The translations under genes and the position numbers were made by a program. Of a DNA stretch of 64,000 nt, positions 35,944-45,807 are shown one piece after another (the first letter of the stretch is position 1; each line of letters opens with the position of its first letter). Origin of the DNA: JBCCSZ01 sp039821145 (GTDB lineage Bacteria; Bacteroidota; Bacteroidia; Chitinophagales; Saprospiraceae); assembly GCA_039821145.1 (NCBI GenBank), contig JBCBOS010000006.1:62001-126000 (forward strand). Direction: 5' to 3'. The notes under the pieces were generated by a model. That model saw nothing but the letters and a program-made list of their open reading frames with translations, did not search any database and had not been told where the DNA came from.

Positions 35944-36888
35944 TCAGATGATGCCCTCTTCTGTCAGGTAGCGCTCTGCATCCAGGGCTGCCATACAACC
36001 TGTTCCCGCTGCTGTGACAGCCTGGCGGTAGACATTGTCTTGGGCATCGCCACTGGCAAAGACGCCTGTGATGTTGGTCTTGGTACTGTGTGACTTGGTC
36101 TGGATGTAGCCCGTGCCGTCCATGTCCAACCAACTCTGGAAGATGTCAGTATTTGGCTTGTGACCGATGGCCACGAAAAAGCCTTTGATGTTGATGACAG
36201 TCTCTTCGTTGGTCTTGTTGTTGCGCACTTTCACACCTTCGACCTCTTCCTCACCCAAAATTTCCACTGTCTCAGTATTCCAGTGTACGACAATGTTGTC
36301 TGTATCCAATACGCGCTGTTGCATGATCTTGGACGCCCGCATTTCGTCGCGGCGGACCAACATGTGAACTTTGGGACTCAACTTGGACAAGTACAAGGCC
36401 TCCTCTGCTGCTGTATCTCCCCCTCCAACAACGGCCAATTCCATGCCGCGGAAGAAGAATCCATCGCAAACGGCACAGGCAGAAACACCTTTGTTGGCCA
36501 AACGCTTTTCCGACTCCAGGCCAAGCCATTTGGCACTGGCCCCTGTGGCAATGATGATGGAATGGGCGTGCAGTTCCTCACCAGATTCCGTCCAAGCCTT
36601 GTGAACTGGCCCGGTAAAGTCGACTTTGGTGATCATCTCCATGCGAACTTGCGTACCAAAACGCTCGGCTTGCTTGCGAAAATCCTCCATCATCTTGGGC
36701 CCCATGATGCCATCTGGATAGCCGGGATAGTTTTCTACATCGGTGGTGATCATCAACTGGCCACCAGGTTCTTTACCAGTATATAAAACGGGCTCCATAT
36801 TGGCGCGAGCTGCGTAGACAGCAGCGGTATAACCCGCCGGACCGGAACCGATAATCAGACATTTTAATTTTTTGATTGATTCAGACAT
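35944..36888 (-). CDS. trxB: Thioredoxin-disulfide reductase
   Basis: The 314-residue flavoenzyme transfers electrons from NADPH through FAD to thioredoxin. The FAD-binding motif GSGPAGYTAAVYAARA is near residues 13-28, the redox-active CAVC tetrad near 137-140, the NADPH-binding GGGDTAAEEALYLS near 155-168, and the second FAD segment 'GVFASGDAQDNVYRQAV' near 280-296. Length matches low-molecular-weight bacterial enzymes. It is transcribed alone, with a promoter element at 36946-36953 and a terminator downstream. Confidence 0.97.
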   Translation of the reverse strand: MSESIKKLKCLIIGSGPAGYTAAVYAARANMEPVLYTGKEPGGQLMITTDVENYPGYPDGIMGPKMMEDFRKQAERFGTQVRMEMITKVDFTGPVHKAWTESGEELHAHSIIIATGASAKWLGLESEKRLANKGVSACAVCDGFFFRGMELAVVGGGDTAAEEALYLSKLSPKVHMLVRRDEMRASKIMQQRVLDTDNIVVHWNTETVEILGEEEVEGVKVRNNKTNEETVINIKGFFVAIGHKPNTDIFQSWLDMDGTGYIQTKSHSTKTNITGVFASGDAQDNVYRQAVTAAGTGCMAALDAERYLTEEGII

Positions 36889-37339
36889 TTGTTTGGCTGA
36901 TTGTATTTTATGAAATGAGCCATCCCATCAGTGGGTAGGAGATGGCAAATGTACTAATTTCAGTCAATATGTGTGCTTTCTTTATTGACGGAATGAGAAC
37001 ATCTGTCCCCATTTTTCAGACTAATGCTTTGCCCTCCACTTTTGTTCGCAATGGACCAACTTCTACCGCCAATTGTCCGCCAGGCGAATGTAGCTGCACA
37101 ATGCGATCCATCCCCACTGCTCTCGTTGTTTTTGACCGAACAAATTTGTGGCCAATTCCACGGGGTTTCAGCATCCTCGCCAGCCATTTTGGGAGAAGAA
37201 GCCCTTTTTGGTCTAAACTATTCGGACATTCGACGATCAAGACTGGCAAATGCAAGCTTTTGATGGTATTTTCGTTATTGCTAATACATTGCCAGTACTA
37301 GGTCTCCGACTTGTCTACCAATACACAAAACATCTCGAC
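36889..37339. other. Intergenic region with no convincing gene
   Basis: Apart from the trxB promoter element, I see only overlapping short open frames on both strands. The longest minus-strand one (37016-37255, 79 codons) has plausible amino acid composition but no recognised family, no promoter and no clear start context. It may be a decayed gene piece or chance. Confidence 0.45.
36946..36953 (-). promoter_or_regulatory. -7 promoter element for trxB
   Basis: The minus strand reads TACATTTG, an exact TAnnTTTG match 58 bases before the start codon at 36888. Confidence 0.5.
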
Positions 37340-38944
37340 ATGATACTAGATATTCTATATCCCATCGGCTTTCTCACCTCTCTGTCTGGCCTGATTGGCT
37401 GGTTTTATTTTCAGGACAAAAAAGCAACCAGTCGACTGATGAGTCAGATATTCCTGGGTGGATTCCTCATTTATCTGGTATCCTTGGGCTACTCCAGTGG
37501 GAGTCTGAAGTACAAATTCATCATTTTGTTTCGGGATTTGATGGTGCTGGGACTGGTTTCTCAGTTCTTTTCTTTTTTCCGCAAAAACAAAATTTTATTC
37601 GCCGCCCTGCTGGCCGTTTTGTACGGCATCTTTTACTTCAAGTACATGTCGGTCATGCAAAATACCTTCCCGGAGGTCGTTCCTCCCAGCCAGACATCTG
37701 AGTCTGTGAGCCCTCCTCCTTCATCCGACGCCCAATGGCAAGAGGTGGATGGTTTGCGCCTGGCAAAGGAAGGAGAGCTGTTGGTGGAGGTCAAAGAAAA
37801 CCAACAAGTTTCTGCCCTGCAGTCCATCATTGATCAGTATGGCCTTACCTACCGCCGGGCCTTCCAACCCAAAGATGGGGGCATAACGGACCTGGATGAC
37901 TACCTGGTCGTAGACGTTCCCGCTGAGAAATTGTCTCAACTCAAAGAAATCGAACAGGCTTTTTACGATTCTGGCTTGATTGATTGGGTAGAGGAAAATG
38001 AAATGGTCTTGCTAGATGATCCCCAGGCCAGTGCCAGCCCAATGCGCCGCCAACCCGACTTTCAGCTCAACGACCCACAAATCAACCGCCTATGGGGCTT
38101 CGAAGCCATGGGAGTCGACCGTTTGAACCGTTATTTGCAAGCACAAAAAATTGTCCCCAAACGAAAGGCTGCCATCTTCATCCTCGATACGGGCATCGAC
38201 GCCAAGCACGAAGACATTGCCGCCAATTACAAATCTCTACAGTCCAAATACGACAATGATCCGGCCCAGCACGGCACGCATTGCGCAGGCATCGCCGCCG
38301 CTGTTTCCAACAATGGCAAAGGCATCGCCTCTTTTTCTCCCGACAACCAATTCGTCACCGTCACCAGCATCAAAGTACTGCGGGCTTTCGGAGGAGGCAC
38401 CCAAAATATGATCATCAATGGCATGATTGAAGCGGCCGACAATGGCGCCGATGTCATCTCCATGAGCCTGGGTGGCCCCGCCAATCGCCAGCGCACCCTC
38501 GCCTATCAAAAGGCAGTGCAATACGCCAATAAAAAAGGTGCCATCGTCGTGGTAGCCGCTGGCAACAGCAAGGCCAATGCCAACCGCTATGCCCCGGCCA
38601 ACACTCCGGGTGTCATCACGGTGAGTGCCATAGACTCTACCCTCAACCGGGCCTTCTTTTCCAATACTGTCCAGGATTTGAGCCGCGGGATTGCTGCGCC
38701 AGGTTTGGGCATTTACTCCACCATCCCCGGCAACAAATACGCTTCCTTCAACGGTACGTCCATGGCAACCCCCTATGTCGCAGGGCTGCTCGGCATCCTC
38801 AAAAGCATACAGCCTTCTTTGGACACAGATGCTGCCTACAACATCCTCCGCGAAAGTGGAAAGAAAATTCCTGGCAAAAGATCGACAGGCCGCCTCATTC
38901 AAGTGGATCAGGCAGTGAAAATGTTACAGGAAAATCTGCAGTAA
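37340..38944 (+). CDS. Membrane-anchored S8 subtilisin-like protease
   Basis: The 534-residue protein has three or four hydrophobic segments in its first 105 residues (about 5-24, 38-52, 62-80, 86-103) in place of a signal peptide, then a Pro/Ser linker (about 110-130). An inhibitor-like pro-domain follows (about 140-230), then a subtilisin domain (about 275-534). The triad is Asp283 (FILDTGID), His311 (QHGTHCAGI) and the Ser of FNGTSMATPYVAG near residue 474. There is no T9SS domain, so the protease should stay anchored in the inner membrane. The ATG at 37340 was chosen over an upstream in-frame start because it leads directly into the first hydrophobic segment. It converges with the next protease gene, only 5 bases away. 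Confidence 0.9.
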   Translation: MILDILYPIGFLTSLSGLIGWFYFQDKKATSRLMSQIFLGGFLIYLVSLGYSSGSLKYKFIILFRDLMVLGLVSQFFSFFRKNKILFAALLAVLYGIFYFKYMSVMQNTFPEVVPPSQTSESVSPPPSSDAQWQEVDGLRLAKEGELLVEVKENQQVSALQSIIDQYGLTYRRAFQPKDGGITDLDDYLVVDVPAEKLSQLKEIEQAFYDSGLIDWVEENEMVLLDDPQASASPMRRQPDFQLNDPQINRLWGFEAMGVDRLNRYLQAQKIVPKRKAAIFILDTGIDAKHEDIAANYKSLQSKYDNDPAQHGTHCAGIAAAVSNNGKGIASFSPDNQFVTVTSIKVLRAFGGGTQNMIINGMIEAADNGADVISMSLGGPANRQRTLAYQKAVQYANKKGAIVVVAAGNSKANANRYAPANTPGVITVSAIDSTLNRAFFSNTVQDLSRGIAAPGLGIYSTIPGNKYASFNGTSMATPYVAGLLGILKSIQPSLDTDAAYNILRESGKKIPGKRSTGRLIQVDQAVKMLQENLQ

Positions 38945-38949
38945 GCTTA

Positions 38950-40596
38950 TTATTGCACAATCAGCTTTTTGAGGACAACTTCTTGCTGACCTTCCAGTGA
39001 AAAGCGAAGAAAATACACGCCAGGAGGATAGACGCTCAAATCGAGGTCGAATTGTCCCTGTCGTTGTGGCTCCTGGAAATGCACTCGGCCCACCAAGTCG
39101 ATCATGCTCACATCCCCTCGCAAACCACCCATGGAAATGGTGATCTGTCCCTTGCTCGGATTGGGAAAAAGCTGAATGTCTTCTTCCACTGCGATTTGGC
39201 TCGTACTGGTAGAAACCATCTGCAGCAGAGCCTGGTGGGCATTGATGCGTCCATGACCATAATAAATGTCATAGCCCTCTGTGTCTTCCATCGGGTCTCC
39301 CACCTGGTCAACTGCTGTGCGGTGGATGATGTCGCGCACCTCGTCGGGCGTGCGGCTGGGGTCCTGCGCCAAGAGCAAGGCACAAAGGCCAGCCACCAAA
39401 GGACTTGCCTGAGAAGTTCCGCCCCAGTAGGTATTGTAATTGACGTTGGAGCTGTAGTTCAATCCATAGATGAAATTGCCCGGAGCCACCACATCGATGT
39501 GATCTCCATAATTGCTGCCACTGGTTTGGCTCCAAAAGAATGGACTGGTCCGGGTGTCGTCTGCATTGGTGGAGCCAACTGCGATGGTGTGCTCATAGCC
39601 CGATGGATACTGTACCTCGTCGCTGTCTGCATTGCCAGCACTGGCTACGATGATGACGCCATTGTCATGGGCGTATTCTGTGGCTTCTCGCATGCTGGAA
39701 GAAAAGGAAGTTCCTCCTACTGACATATTGAGGACCTTGGCCCCATTGTCCACTGCATAGTAAATGCCCTCTGTCCACCAGGAGTAAAGGCCCCAGTTGT
39801 CTTCGTTCAATATTTTGATGGGCATGATCTGAGCGTTCCAGTCTACCCCAGCATAGCCAAGGTCATTGTCGCTTCGCGCCCCTACGATCCCCGTCACGTT
39901 GGTCCCGTGGCCGTGATCGTCCTGAGGAAGGTTGTCTTCGTTGGCAAAATCCCAGCCCTCGACATCGTCTATGTAGCCATTCTCATCTTCATCTATCCCA
40001 TCTGAGGATTCTATCAGATTGTTCCAAAGGCGCCCCTCGAATTCAGGATGTTGCAGACGGATGCCGGAGTCCAGCACCGCAATGATCATCTCACTGCTCC
40101 CTTTTTCGATGTCCCAGGCGAGATCCATATCGATGTCGGCATCTTCTACCGCTGTGGAAAGGCGGAAGCTGCCATCGTTGAGCAGACCGTATTGCCGAGA
40201 AAAATACCTGTCGTTGGGAATGGTTTGCAAAAGCCCTCGACGGCCACAGCCTTGGCCAATGAAATTGGGCTCGACATAGTCAAATTGCCCCGTTTGATGG
40301 TATTCCTTCACCATTTGCTCGATCTGCCCCGGACGCTCAAAGCGGAGGACATAGGTCTGGCGAAGTTTTCGATTTCCGATGAGTCGGTAGCTGGAAAGTC
40401 CGTATTGTTGGTTGAGGACGTGCAAGGCTTCTCCCCCCAATTGGCTGGCCGCTGGTTTTGCTTGCTGTCTATCGAGCGGTTCGGAAGTGAATTTGACGAT
40501 CAGTTGGTTGGATGCATGGAGCAGGTCCGGTTTTTGGGCCACGACATTGCCGGCAAAGCAGCAAATGCAGAGCAAAAGATAGAAGTTTCGTTTCAT
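38950..40596 (-). CDS. T9SS-secreted S8 subtilisin-like protease
   Basis: A 548-residue exported protease with a signal peptide (MKRNFYLLLCICCFAGNVVA) and a pro-region to about residue 125. The S8 domain has Asp in IIAVLDSGIRLQHPEF (near 175), His in DDHGHGTNVTGIVGA (near 232) and Ser in GGTSQASPLVAGL (near 400). The Asn-rich oxyanion segment is 'VASAGNADSDE'. The last about 75 residues ('QLFPNPSKGQITISMG' ... 'GVYFLRFSLEGQQEVVLKKL') form a T9SS type A sorting domain. Two start codons are possible (40596 and 40608); the inner one gives the better signal peptide. It is the middle of three neighbouring subtilases. Confidence 0.92.
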   Translation of the reverse strand: MKRNFYLLLCICCFAGNVVAQKPDLLHASNQLIVKFTSEPLDRQQAKPAASQLGGEALHVLNQQYGLSSYRLIGNRKLRQTYVLRFERPGQIEQMVKEYHQTGQFDYVEPNFIGQGCGRRGLLQTIPNDRYFSRQYGLLNDGSFRLSTAVEDADIDMDLAWDIEKGSSEMIIAVLDSGIRLQHPEFEGRLWNNLIESSDGIDEDENGYIDDVEGWDFANEDNLPQDDHGHGTNVTGIVGARSDNDLGYAGVDWNAQIMPIKILNEDNWGLYSWWTEGIYYAVDNGAKVLNMSVGGTSFSSSMREATEYAHDNGVIIVASAGNADSDEVQYPSGYEHTIAVGSTNADDTRTSPFFWSQTSGSNYGDHIDVVAPGNFIYGLNYSSNVNYNTYWGGTSQASPLVAGLCALLLAQDPSRTPDEVRDIIHRTAVDQVGDPMEDTEGYDIYYGHGRINAHQALLQMVSTSTSQIAVEEDIQLFPNPSKGQITISMGGLRGDVSMIDLVGRVHFQEPQRQGQFDLDLSVYPPGVYFLRFSLEGQQEVVLKKLIVQ

Positions 40597-40813
40597 GTTG
40601 TTTGCCATTTTAATTGTTCAGCTCTTTGATGGTTTGAGAAAAGTCCAAAGACGCAGTGCAAAGGTTCACCAATGTCTTTGTGGTAAACACACATTGTCTT
40701 GCAATGAACCGTCGACTCCCAGAATTTCGAAATGAAATTGTCTTAGTTTTCTTCGAATGTTGTTTGCTTCTTGTATCTGTTAAAAATATTTCTGTCTAGA
40801 CAAGTACGCAAAC

Positions 40814-42499
40814 TCAAGGCCAAATCGCAACTTCTTTTGACTCTGGCACCTTCAACAATTGCCGTACTGTCTGCTCTCCGTCAAATACTTGTAGGATGTA
40901 CAGCCCAGGAGCCAGCTCCCCCAATTCACTCTCCGCAATGCTCCGCTCCCCTCCCTGAATCTTTTGCTCCCGGACAACTTTCCCTGCCAAATCGCTGATG
41001 CTGTAGTGAAAAGGAATGTCCGAATCGCTGTAGCAATAGAGCCGTTTTTTTCCTCTTTTGAAAACGGGATACAACTGCACCCGCTCCGTCCGCACAGTCG
41101 GCCCTTCTCGTTTTCCCGTCTGCAAATACAAGTATGCCTTGAAAAAATCGGGAATGCCATAGCCCAACTCTTCATCCGGTGCATCGGCCTGGCTGGCACT
41201 CTTGCGAATGGCATCCAGTATCTCGCGATTGGTTTTCTCTGGAAAAGCGCCCCACAGACTGGTGACCATCCCCGCCATCATGGGAGCAGAAAAGGACGTT
41301 CCATTCGACAACTGGACTTCGTAGGAATAGATTGACCCCACGGTAATGGCCTGCCCAACGGTGGCCACATCCGGCTTGATGCGACCATCAGCGGAAGGCC
41401 CGAAGGAGCTGAAAGAAGCCCTTTTGCCTGAAAAATCAGTGGCTCCCACAGAAAATACATTCTCCGCATCTGCTGGCACCCCAACATATTTCCAGGGACC
41501 GCGCCCAGAATTGCCCGCGCTGTTGACCATGATCATTCCCTTGGTAAAGGCGATGTCTGCCGCTCGGCTCGCAATGCCTTTCTTCCCAGTCAAGTCCTCA
41601 AAGACATAATTCATTCGCTTGTCGTTGAAAGTCGTGTAGCCCAAGGACGAATTGACCACGTCGGCCCCGATGCTGTCGGCATACTCGGCCCCGGCCACCC
41701 AATTGCACTCTTCAATGAGGTATTCTCCTCCCGTATCCTCCGTTTTGATGCACACATAGGAGGCCTCCGGAGCCGTTCCCACCAGCAAGCCGGGTAGGTT
41801 GGCCCCCATGACGGAAAGCACATGAGAACCATGCGAACTGGATTCCCAAACGTGGTTGTCTACGCCGACAAAATCGCGCCCTGCTGCCAGTCGGTTTTCC
41901 TGCCGCAAAGAATCAAAGAAAGGCATGATGTCAACATTGGTAAACCCACCGTCCATCACTGCTACCAGCATGTGCTCTCCCTGGTGGCCTTGTGCGTGCA
42001 AGACATCTCCAGCCAACATGCGCACCTGCAATTCTCCAAAGCCGTAGTGGTTGGGAATTCGATTGTAGTCGTTCCACTGGTCGCGCTTCTTTTTCTTTTT
42101 CCGAAGGGATATTTTGTGTTTGATGTGTGGTCCTACGTATCGGACTTGTTTGACAAAGTCTAGCTTCAGCAGGCCGTAGGCGGTCGTGCTATCCGCCAGA
42201 ATGGCTGCTGCATTGAGCCATTTGGAGGTATTGTGGATGCGCGCGCCCGAATCCGTCAGTTGGCGTACATAGGATGGGTTGACCGGAAGGTCTTCCTCTG
42301 TCACTTCGATGCCATAGCGAAACCGTCGTTCCAATGCCCTTGGAGACAAAAACTCGGATGGGCGATCAACGGAATAAGGCGTACCTTTTTTATCGGTAAA
42401 ACTCACCCAATACTTGGCGGGCTTTTTTCCTTGGGCCAGCAGAGTGGCAGCCCCCAACAACAACAGCAAAGTAAGTAGCTCTCTGAGCGGTTTGCGCAT
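40814..42499 (-). CDS. T9SS-secreted S8 subtilisin-like protease
   Basis: The 561-residue exported protease has a signal peptide (about 1-23, ending LLAQ) and a pro-region with the family segment 'SFTDKKGTPYSVDRPSEFLS' region (about 30-55). A Lys-rich loop (RKKKKKR) lies near 134-140, before the S8 domain. Triad: Asp in MLVAVMDGGF, His in SSHGSHVLSVMG and Ser in SNGTSFSAPMMAG. The end, from about residue 480, resembles a T9SS sorting domain but is less canonical ('LYPVFKRGKKRLYCYSDS' where PNP usually stands). This group is common in Bacteroidota. ATG at 42499 is preferred to an upstream TTG. Confidence 0.9.
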   Translation of the reverse strand: MRKPLRELLTLLLLLGAATLLAQGKKPAKYWVSFTDKKGTPYSVDRPSEFLSPRALERRFRYGIEVTEEDLPVNPSYVRQLTDSGARIHNTSKWLNAAAILADSTTAYGLLKLDFVKQVRYVGPHIKHKISLRKKKKKRDQWNDYNRIPNHYGFGELQVRMLAGDVLHAQGHQGEHMLVAVMDGGFTNVDIMPFFDSLRQENRLAAGRDFVGVDNHVWESSSHGSHVLSVMGANLPGLLVGTAPEASYVCIKTEDTGGEYLIEECNWVAGAEYADSIGADVVNSSLGYTTFNDKRMNYVFEDLTGKKGIASRAADIAFTKGMIMVNSAGNSGRGPWKYVGVPADAENVFSVGATDFSGKRASFSSFGPSADGRIKPDVATVGQAITVGSIYSYEVQLSNGTSFSAPMMAGMVTSLWGAFPEKTNREILDAIRKSASQADAPDEELGYGIPDFFKAYLYLQTGKREGPTVRTERVQLYPVFKRGKKRLYCYSDSDIPFHYSISDLAGKVVREQKIQGGERSIAESELGELAPGLYILQVFDGEQTVRQLLKVPESKEVAIWP

Positions 42500-42540
42500 G
42501 GTCAAACAGGTATTTTCGATTCTGAATCCTCGCTCGTTCG

Positions 42541-45500
42541 TCAGCCCTCACCAATGAACAGAGCCTGATCCAGGGCAATTTTAAATCGTTCTTCCAGTGC
42601 CGGCCAAAGTAGATCGCCATACTGGCGTTTACTGACCTCTCTGGATATTTTCAAGCGAGTATCTTTCAAAAATCCGGACTCGTAAATCCGGTAGGGATTT
42701 CCCTTGTAGTACTCTTTCCGGATGAGGTTTTCCGGACTGTATTCGACTCGTTTACTCGTCACAATGCGGTAGGTCTGGGCAACATTTTCCCCAAATACCC
42801 ATCGCTGCAAACCCGCTTCTTCCCGAAGGCGCAGGTAGATCGCCGGGGCCACCAATCCCAATTCTATGCCATACAACACATCTCCCTTTTCGGGCGGTAC
42901 TTGCCAATTGGCATCTTTGGTGGAATATTCCTTTTTGATGAATTCCTGCCTGCGTCGGCGGATTTCAGTTTTGTATTCCCGTCCATTTTCATCCGTTGTG
43001 GTTTGGACTTCGGTCACCTCTTCATTGTAGTATTTTTCCCGGTACCAAACTGTAAAACCAGTGACCAAGACCTCCATTTGGCCAAAACAGCTCAAATACA
43101 ATTGCAGCACAGGGTCGATGGAGCGCCCATAAATGGCCAAAAAACAATAGTTTTCATCTGGGTTGGTATGGGTGTAAATGTCTTGCTTGAGGACGAAAAA
43201 GTCCTTCTTCCATTTTTTTAAATCTTCTTCCAGAGCCGGATTGTAGGGCCGGAGATCGAGGCAGGCCATGGACAACTCCAACTCATACTGCTCCACTCGG
43301 GCCTTGAGGTCTGCCACATCCTTTTGGGTCTGTAGAATGTAGCTGTAGGAATTGGCCTTCTGGGTGTCTTCCCAAAATTTGCGCTTCAAGCGTTGCTTTT
43401 CTCGCTCCAACAAATCCAATTGACTCAGCAAAGCAATGTAATAATGTCCTTCCTGAATGCGCACCAGCTGTCGCCTCAGCTCACTGGCATGATCCGATAG
43501 GTTGATCTTGTCGAGTTCTTCCAACAACAAATCGAGGCCCAGGGGATCGTCTTCTATGTCGAAAACAATGCGGTCCTTGTCCAAGCTGGCCCGAACGATG
43601 AGCTTTTCATCGTAATCCAAATGATTCAACTGCCGGGCGAGTGGGATGATGAGTTGTTCGCGGATGCTCCGTTGCAATTGTCGGGCACCATAGCGAGGAT
43701 CATAGCCTTTTTCGGCCAGGTAATCATATAGTTCAGGAGGAAGATAAAGATCCAATGGTCGAAAGCGGATGCCCTCGCGCTCCCGGAAGAGGGAAATTTC
43801 CCGATCGACAACCTGGCGGACTGTATCTCTCGACAGTGGTTCGAAGGGAATGACCTCGTCGATGCGGTTGTACATTTCGGGGCGGAAGTGCTTTTGGACA
43901 GCGGTCATAAAATGTTCTGTCACCGCCTCCACATCCAAGCCTTTGCGCCAACCAATGCGATTGCCTTGTAGATTGGCCGCCCCGATGTTGGACGTCATGA
44001 TGATGATGGTACTGCAAAAATTGACCAGATGCCCCTTGCTGTCTGTGAGTCGCCCTTCGCTGAGCATTTGCAACAGCAGGTCGTAAAAGCTGGGATGGGC
44101 CTTTTCGATTTCGTCGAAGAGCAAGACACAAAATGGCTCCCGCCGAACAGCGGCCGTCAGCAGTCCGTCTTTGTAAAATGCCTCTCCGGTGAGTCGTTGT
44201 ACCGCGTATGGGTCGGAATATTCGCTCATGTCGAAGCGAATCATCTTGTTGCGACTGCCAAACATGAACTCCGCCAATACTTTGGCCAATTCGGTTTTGC
44301 CCACGCCCGTCGGCCCCACAAACAAGAGCGATGCGATGGGTTTACCGGTTTTGCTCAAGGCCGTTTTGACCGAGGCCAACAAATTGACGACACTTTCTAC
44401 AGCCCGCTCCTGCCCAAATACCTGTTGGTTGAATCGGTCCTTTACCTCCTGGGGAGCCATGGGAATGCGAGGGTCCACCATGAACTGGGGCATGCCCGAT
44501 TCTTCGCAAAAGTGCCCGATGACTTCTTCTCGCTGGATGGCTTTGCCTGCGGCGGGCTTCACATTCATGAGGATGCTTTCCAAAAAGCGGATGGGTTTGC
44601 CAGGAAAGCCTGCGTAGGGAGTGAAGCGTTTGTTGAGCCGGATGGTTTCGCGAACCGCTTCTGAATCGATCTGCAACTGGCGATTGCGAGCCAAGTCATT
44701 GACCTTGCTCAGGATGATGTCTTCCAAATCTTTGCGGGGCTCCTCCAATCTGATGACCTGGAAGTAGGAAAGGTAATTGGGGCTGCGCAATTCGATGCGG
44801 GCCAATTCCTCCTCCGTACACTCGGACAAGAGGCTGATTTCTCCCCGACTGATGTAGGCACGCAGGTACTCGGCCATGCTGACTTCATTGCCCACGTATT
44901 GACCGACTTCGAATAGCTCCAATAGGTTGCGAACAAAAAGGTAGTCACTGCTGCCCGCCAATTCCTGGCAAAGCTGGGCCAGATTGTCCTGCCAACCCGT
45001 GTCGGCTGTCAACTCCTTGATCATGGCCGAAGCCGTGGTCTCCCAGACCTGCCCTTGGATGCGCTTGCTCTTGCGCAGGCGGACCAACTCCCAAATCAAA
45101 GCAGTCTTGCCGACTCCAGAGGCGCCGACCACCAGCACATTTCGGTTGAACTTCCCTTTGACAGCCCGGGCCAGTTGCTGCAATTCGGTCTTTCGCCCGT
45201 AGGTGACCTTGCGCTCGATGTTGAGCAGGCGGGCAACTTTTGCCAAGAGCGATTCGTCCTTGCCCTCTTTCAGCCGTTCCAAATCGCCCAGGTTGGGAAT
45301 GGACAATTGCATCACCTTGGATCGCAACTCGATTTGGCTGAACCAAAAGGTGGGAATGACAAATTGCATGGCTGCCAGGCGACGCTTTCGGGTGAAATCC
45401 AAACGGATGTTTTCCTCAATGACCCTGTCCAATTGCTCCATGCTCGGCGCAAATGCCTCTATGCCCAAGGTGGGGACCATCGCCCAATAGCCTTTGGAAG

Positions 45501-45807
45501 ACGGCTTGAAAAAGTACTCGAAGGCAATGGAAAAATCGGGATGGCTGATGCCGTCCTTGGAAGCCCGAAACGAAACCATGAGGTCGGCCTTGTAGTAGTC
45601 GCCATCTTGCAATACGTTGAGCAGTTCACGGTAGTTGCCCTTGTTGAGAATGAGGCGCTGAAAGGTCTCCGCATAGCGTCCTTCCATCAACTCCATGGAT
45701 TCATTGATGCGAATGCTTTGTCCATCAAAAAGTGGACTCATCATGGTGCCACCTCCGGACAAGCGCATGCGGACTGCCAAAAAAGGTATGTCTAGCTGAT
45801 AGGACAT
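42541..45807 (-). CDS. Atypical Hsp100/Clp ATPase with PCRF-like C-terminal region
   Basis: A 1088-residue two-ATPase Clp-type protein. Residues 1-195 are not the usual Clp_N repeat and match nothing I know. D1 (about 200-410) keeps Walker A GASGVGKT (228-235), but the Walker B acidic pair is lost (YLFVRNLLEL, 289-298). D2 (about 460-750) is intact, with GPTGVGKT (498-505), LLFDEIEKAH (562-571), TSN sensor-1 (605-607), arginine finger near 648 and GARQLQR sensor-2 (707-713). The GYVG pore loop is shortened to EAFYKDG. No ClpB middle domain is visible. A coiled coil (about 755-870) and a region resembling the PCRF part of release factors (about 880-1060) end the protein, without GGQ. Likely an unfoldase or remodelling machine with an unknown, possibly ribosome-related, client. 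Confidence 0.8.
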   Translation of the reverse strand: MSYQLDIPFLAVRMRLSGGGTMMSPLFDGQSIRINESMELMEGRYAETFQRLILNKGNYRELLNVLQDGDYYKADLMVSFRASKDGISHPDFSIAFEYFFKPSSKGYWAMVPTLGIEAFAPSMEQLDRVIEENIRLDFTRKRRLAAMQFVIPTFWFSQIELRSKVMQLSIPNLGDLERLKEGKDESLLAKVARLLNIERKVTYGRKTELQQLARAVKGKFNRNVLVVGASGVGKTALIWELVRLRKSKRIQGQVWETTASAMIKELTADTGWQDNLAQLCQELAGSSDYLFVRNLLELFEVGQYVGNEVSMAEYLRAYISRGEISLLSECTEEELARIELRSPNYLSYFQVIRLEEPRKDLEDIILSKVNDLARNRQLQIDSEAVRETIRLNKRFTPYAGFPGKPIRFLESILMNVKPAAGKAIQREEVIGHFCEESGMPQFMVDPRIPMAPQEVKDRFNQQVFGQERAVESVVNLLASVKTALSKTGKPIASLLFVGPTGVGKTELAKVLAEFMFGSRNKMIRFDMSEYSDPYAVQRLTGEAFYKDGLLTAAVRREPFCVLLFDEIEKAHPSFYDLLLQMLSEGRLTDSKGHLVNFCSTIIIMTSNIGAANLQGNRIGWRKGLDVEAVTEHFMTAVQKHFRPEMYNRIDEVIPFEPLSRDTVRQVVDREISLFREREGIRFRPLDLYLPPELYDYLAEKGYDPRYGARQLQRSIREQLIIPLARQLNHLDYDEKLIVRASLDKDRIVFDIEDDPLGLDLLLEELDKINLSDHASELRRQLVRIQEGHYYIALLSQLDLLEREKQRLKRKFWEDTQKANSYSYILQTQKDVADLKARVEQYELELSMACLDLRPYNPALEEDLKKWKKDFFVLKQDIYTHTNPDENYCFLAIYGRSIDPVLQLYLSCFGQMEVLVTGFTVWYREKYYNEEVTEVQTTTDENGREYKTEIRRRRQEFIKKEYSTKDANWQVPPEKGDVLYGIELGLVAPAIYLRLREEAGLQRWVFGENVAQTYRIVTSKRVEYSPENLIRKEYYKGNPYRIYESGFLKDTRLKISREVSKRQYGDLLWPALEERFKIALDQALFIGEG

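Noticed and set aside
37016..37255. 79-codon minus-strand frame upstream of the anchored subtilase
   Set aside because: Plausible composition but no family, promoter or conserved start, and overlapping frames on the other strand are just as long.
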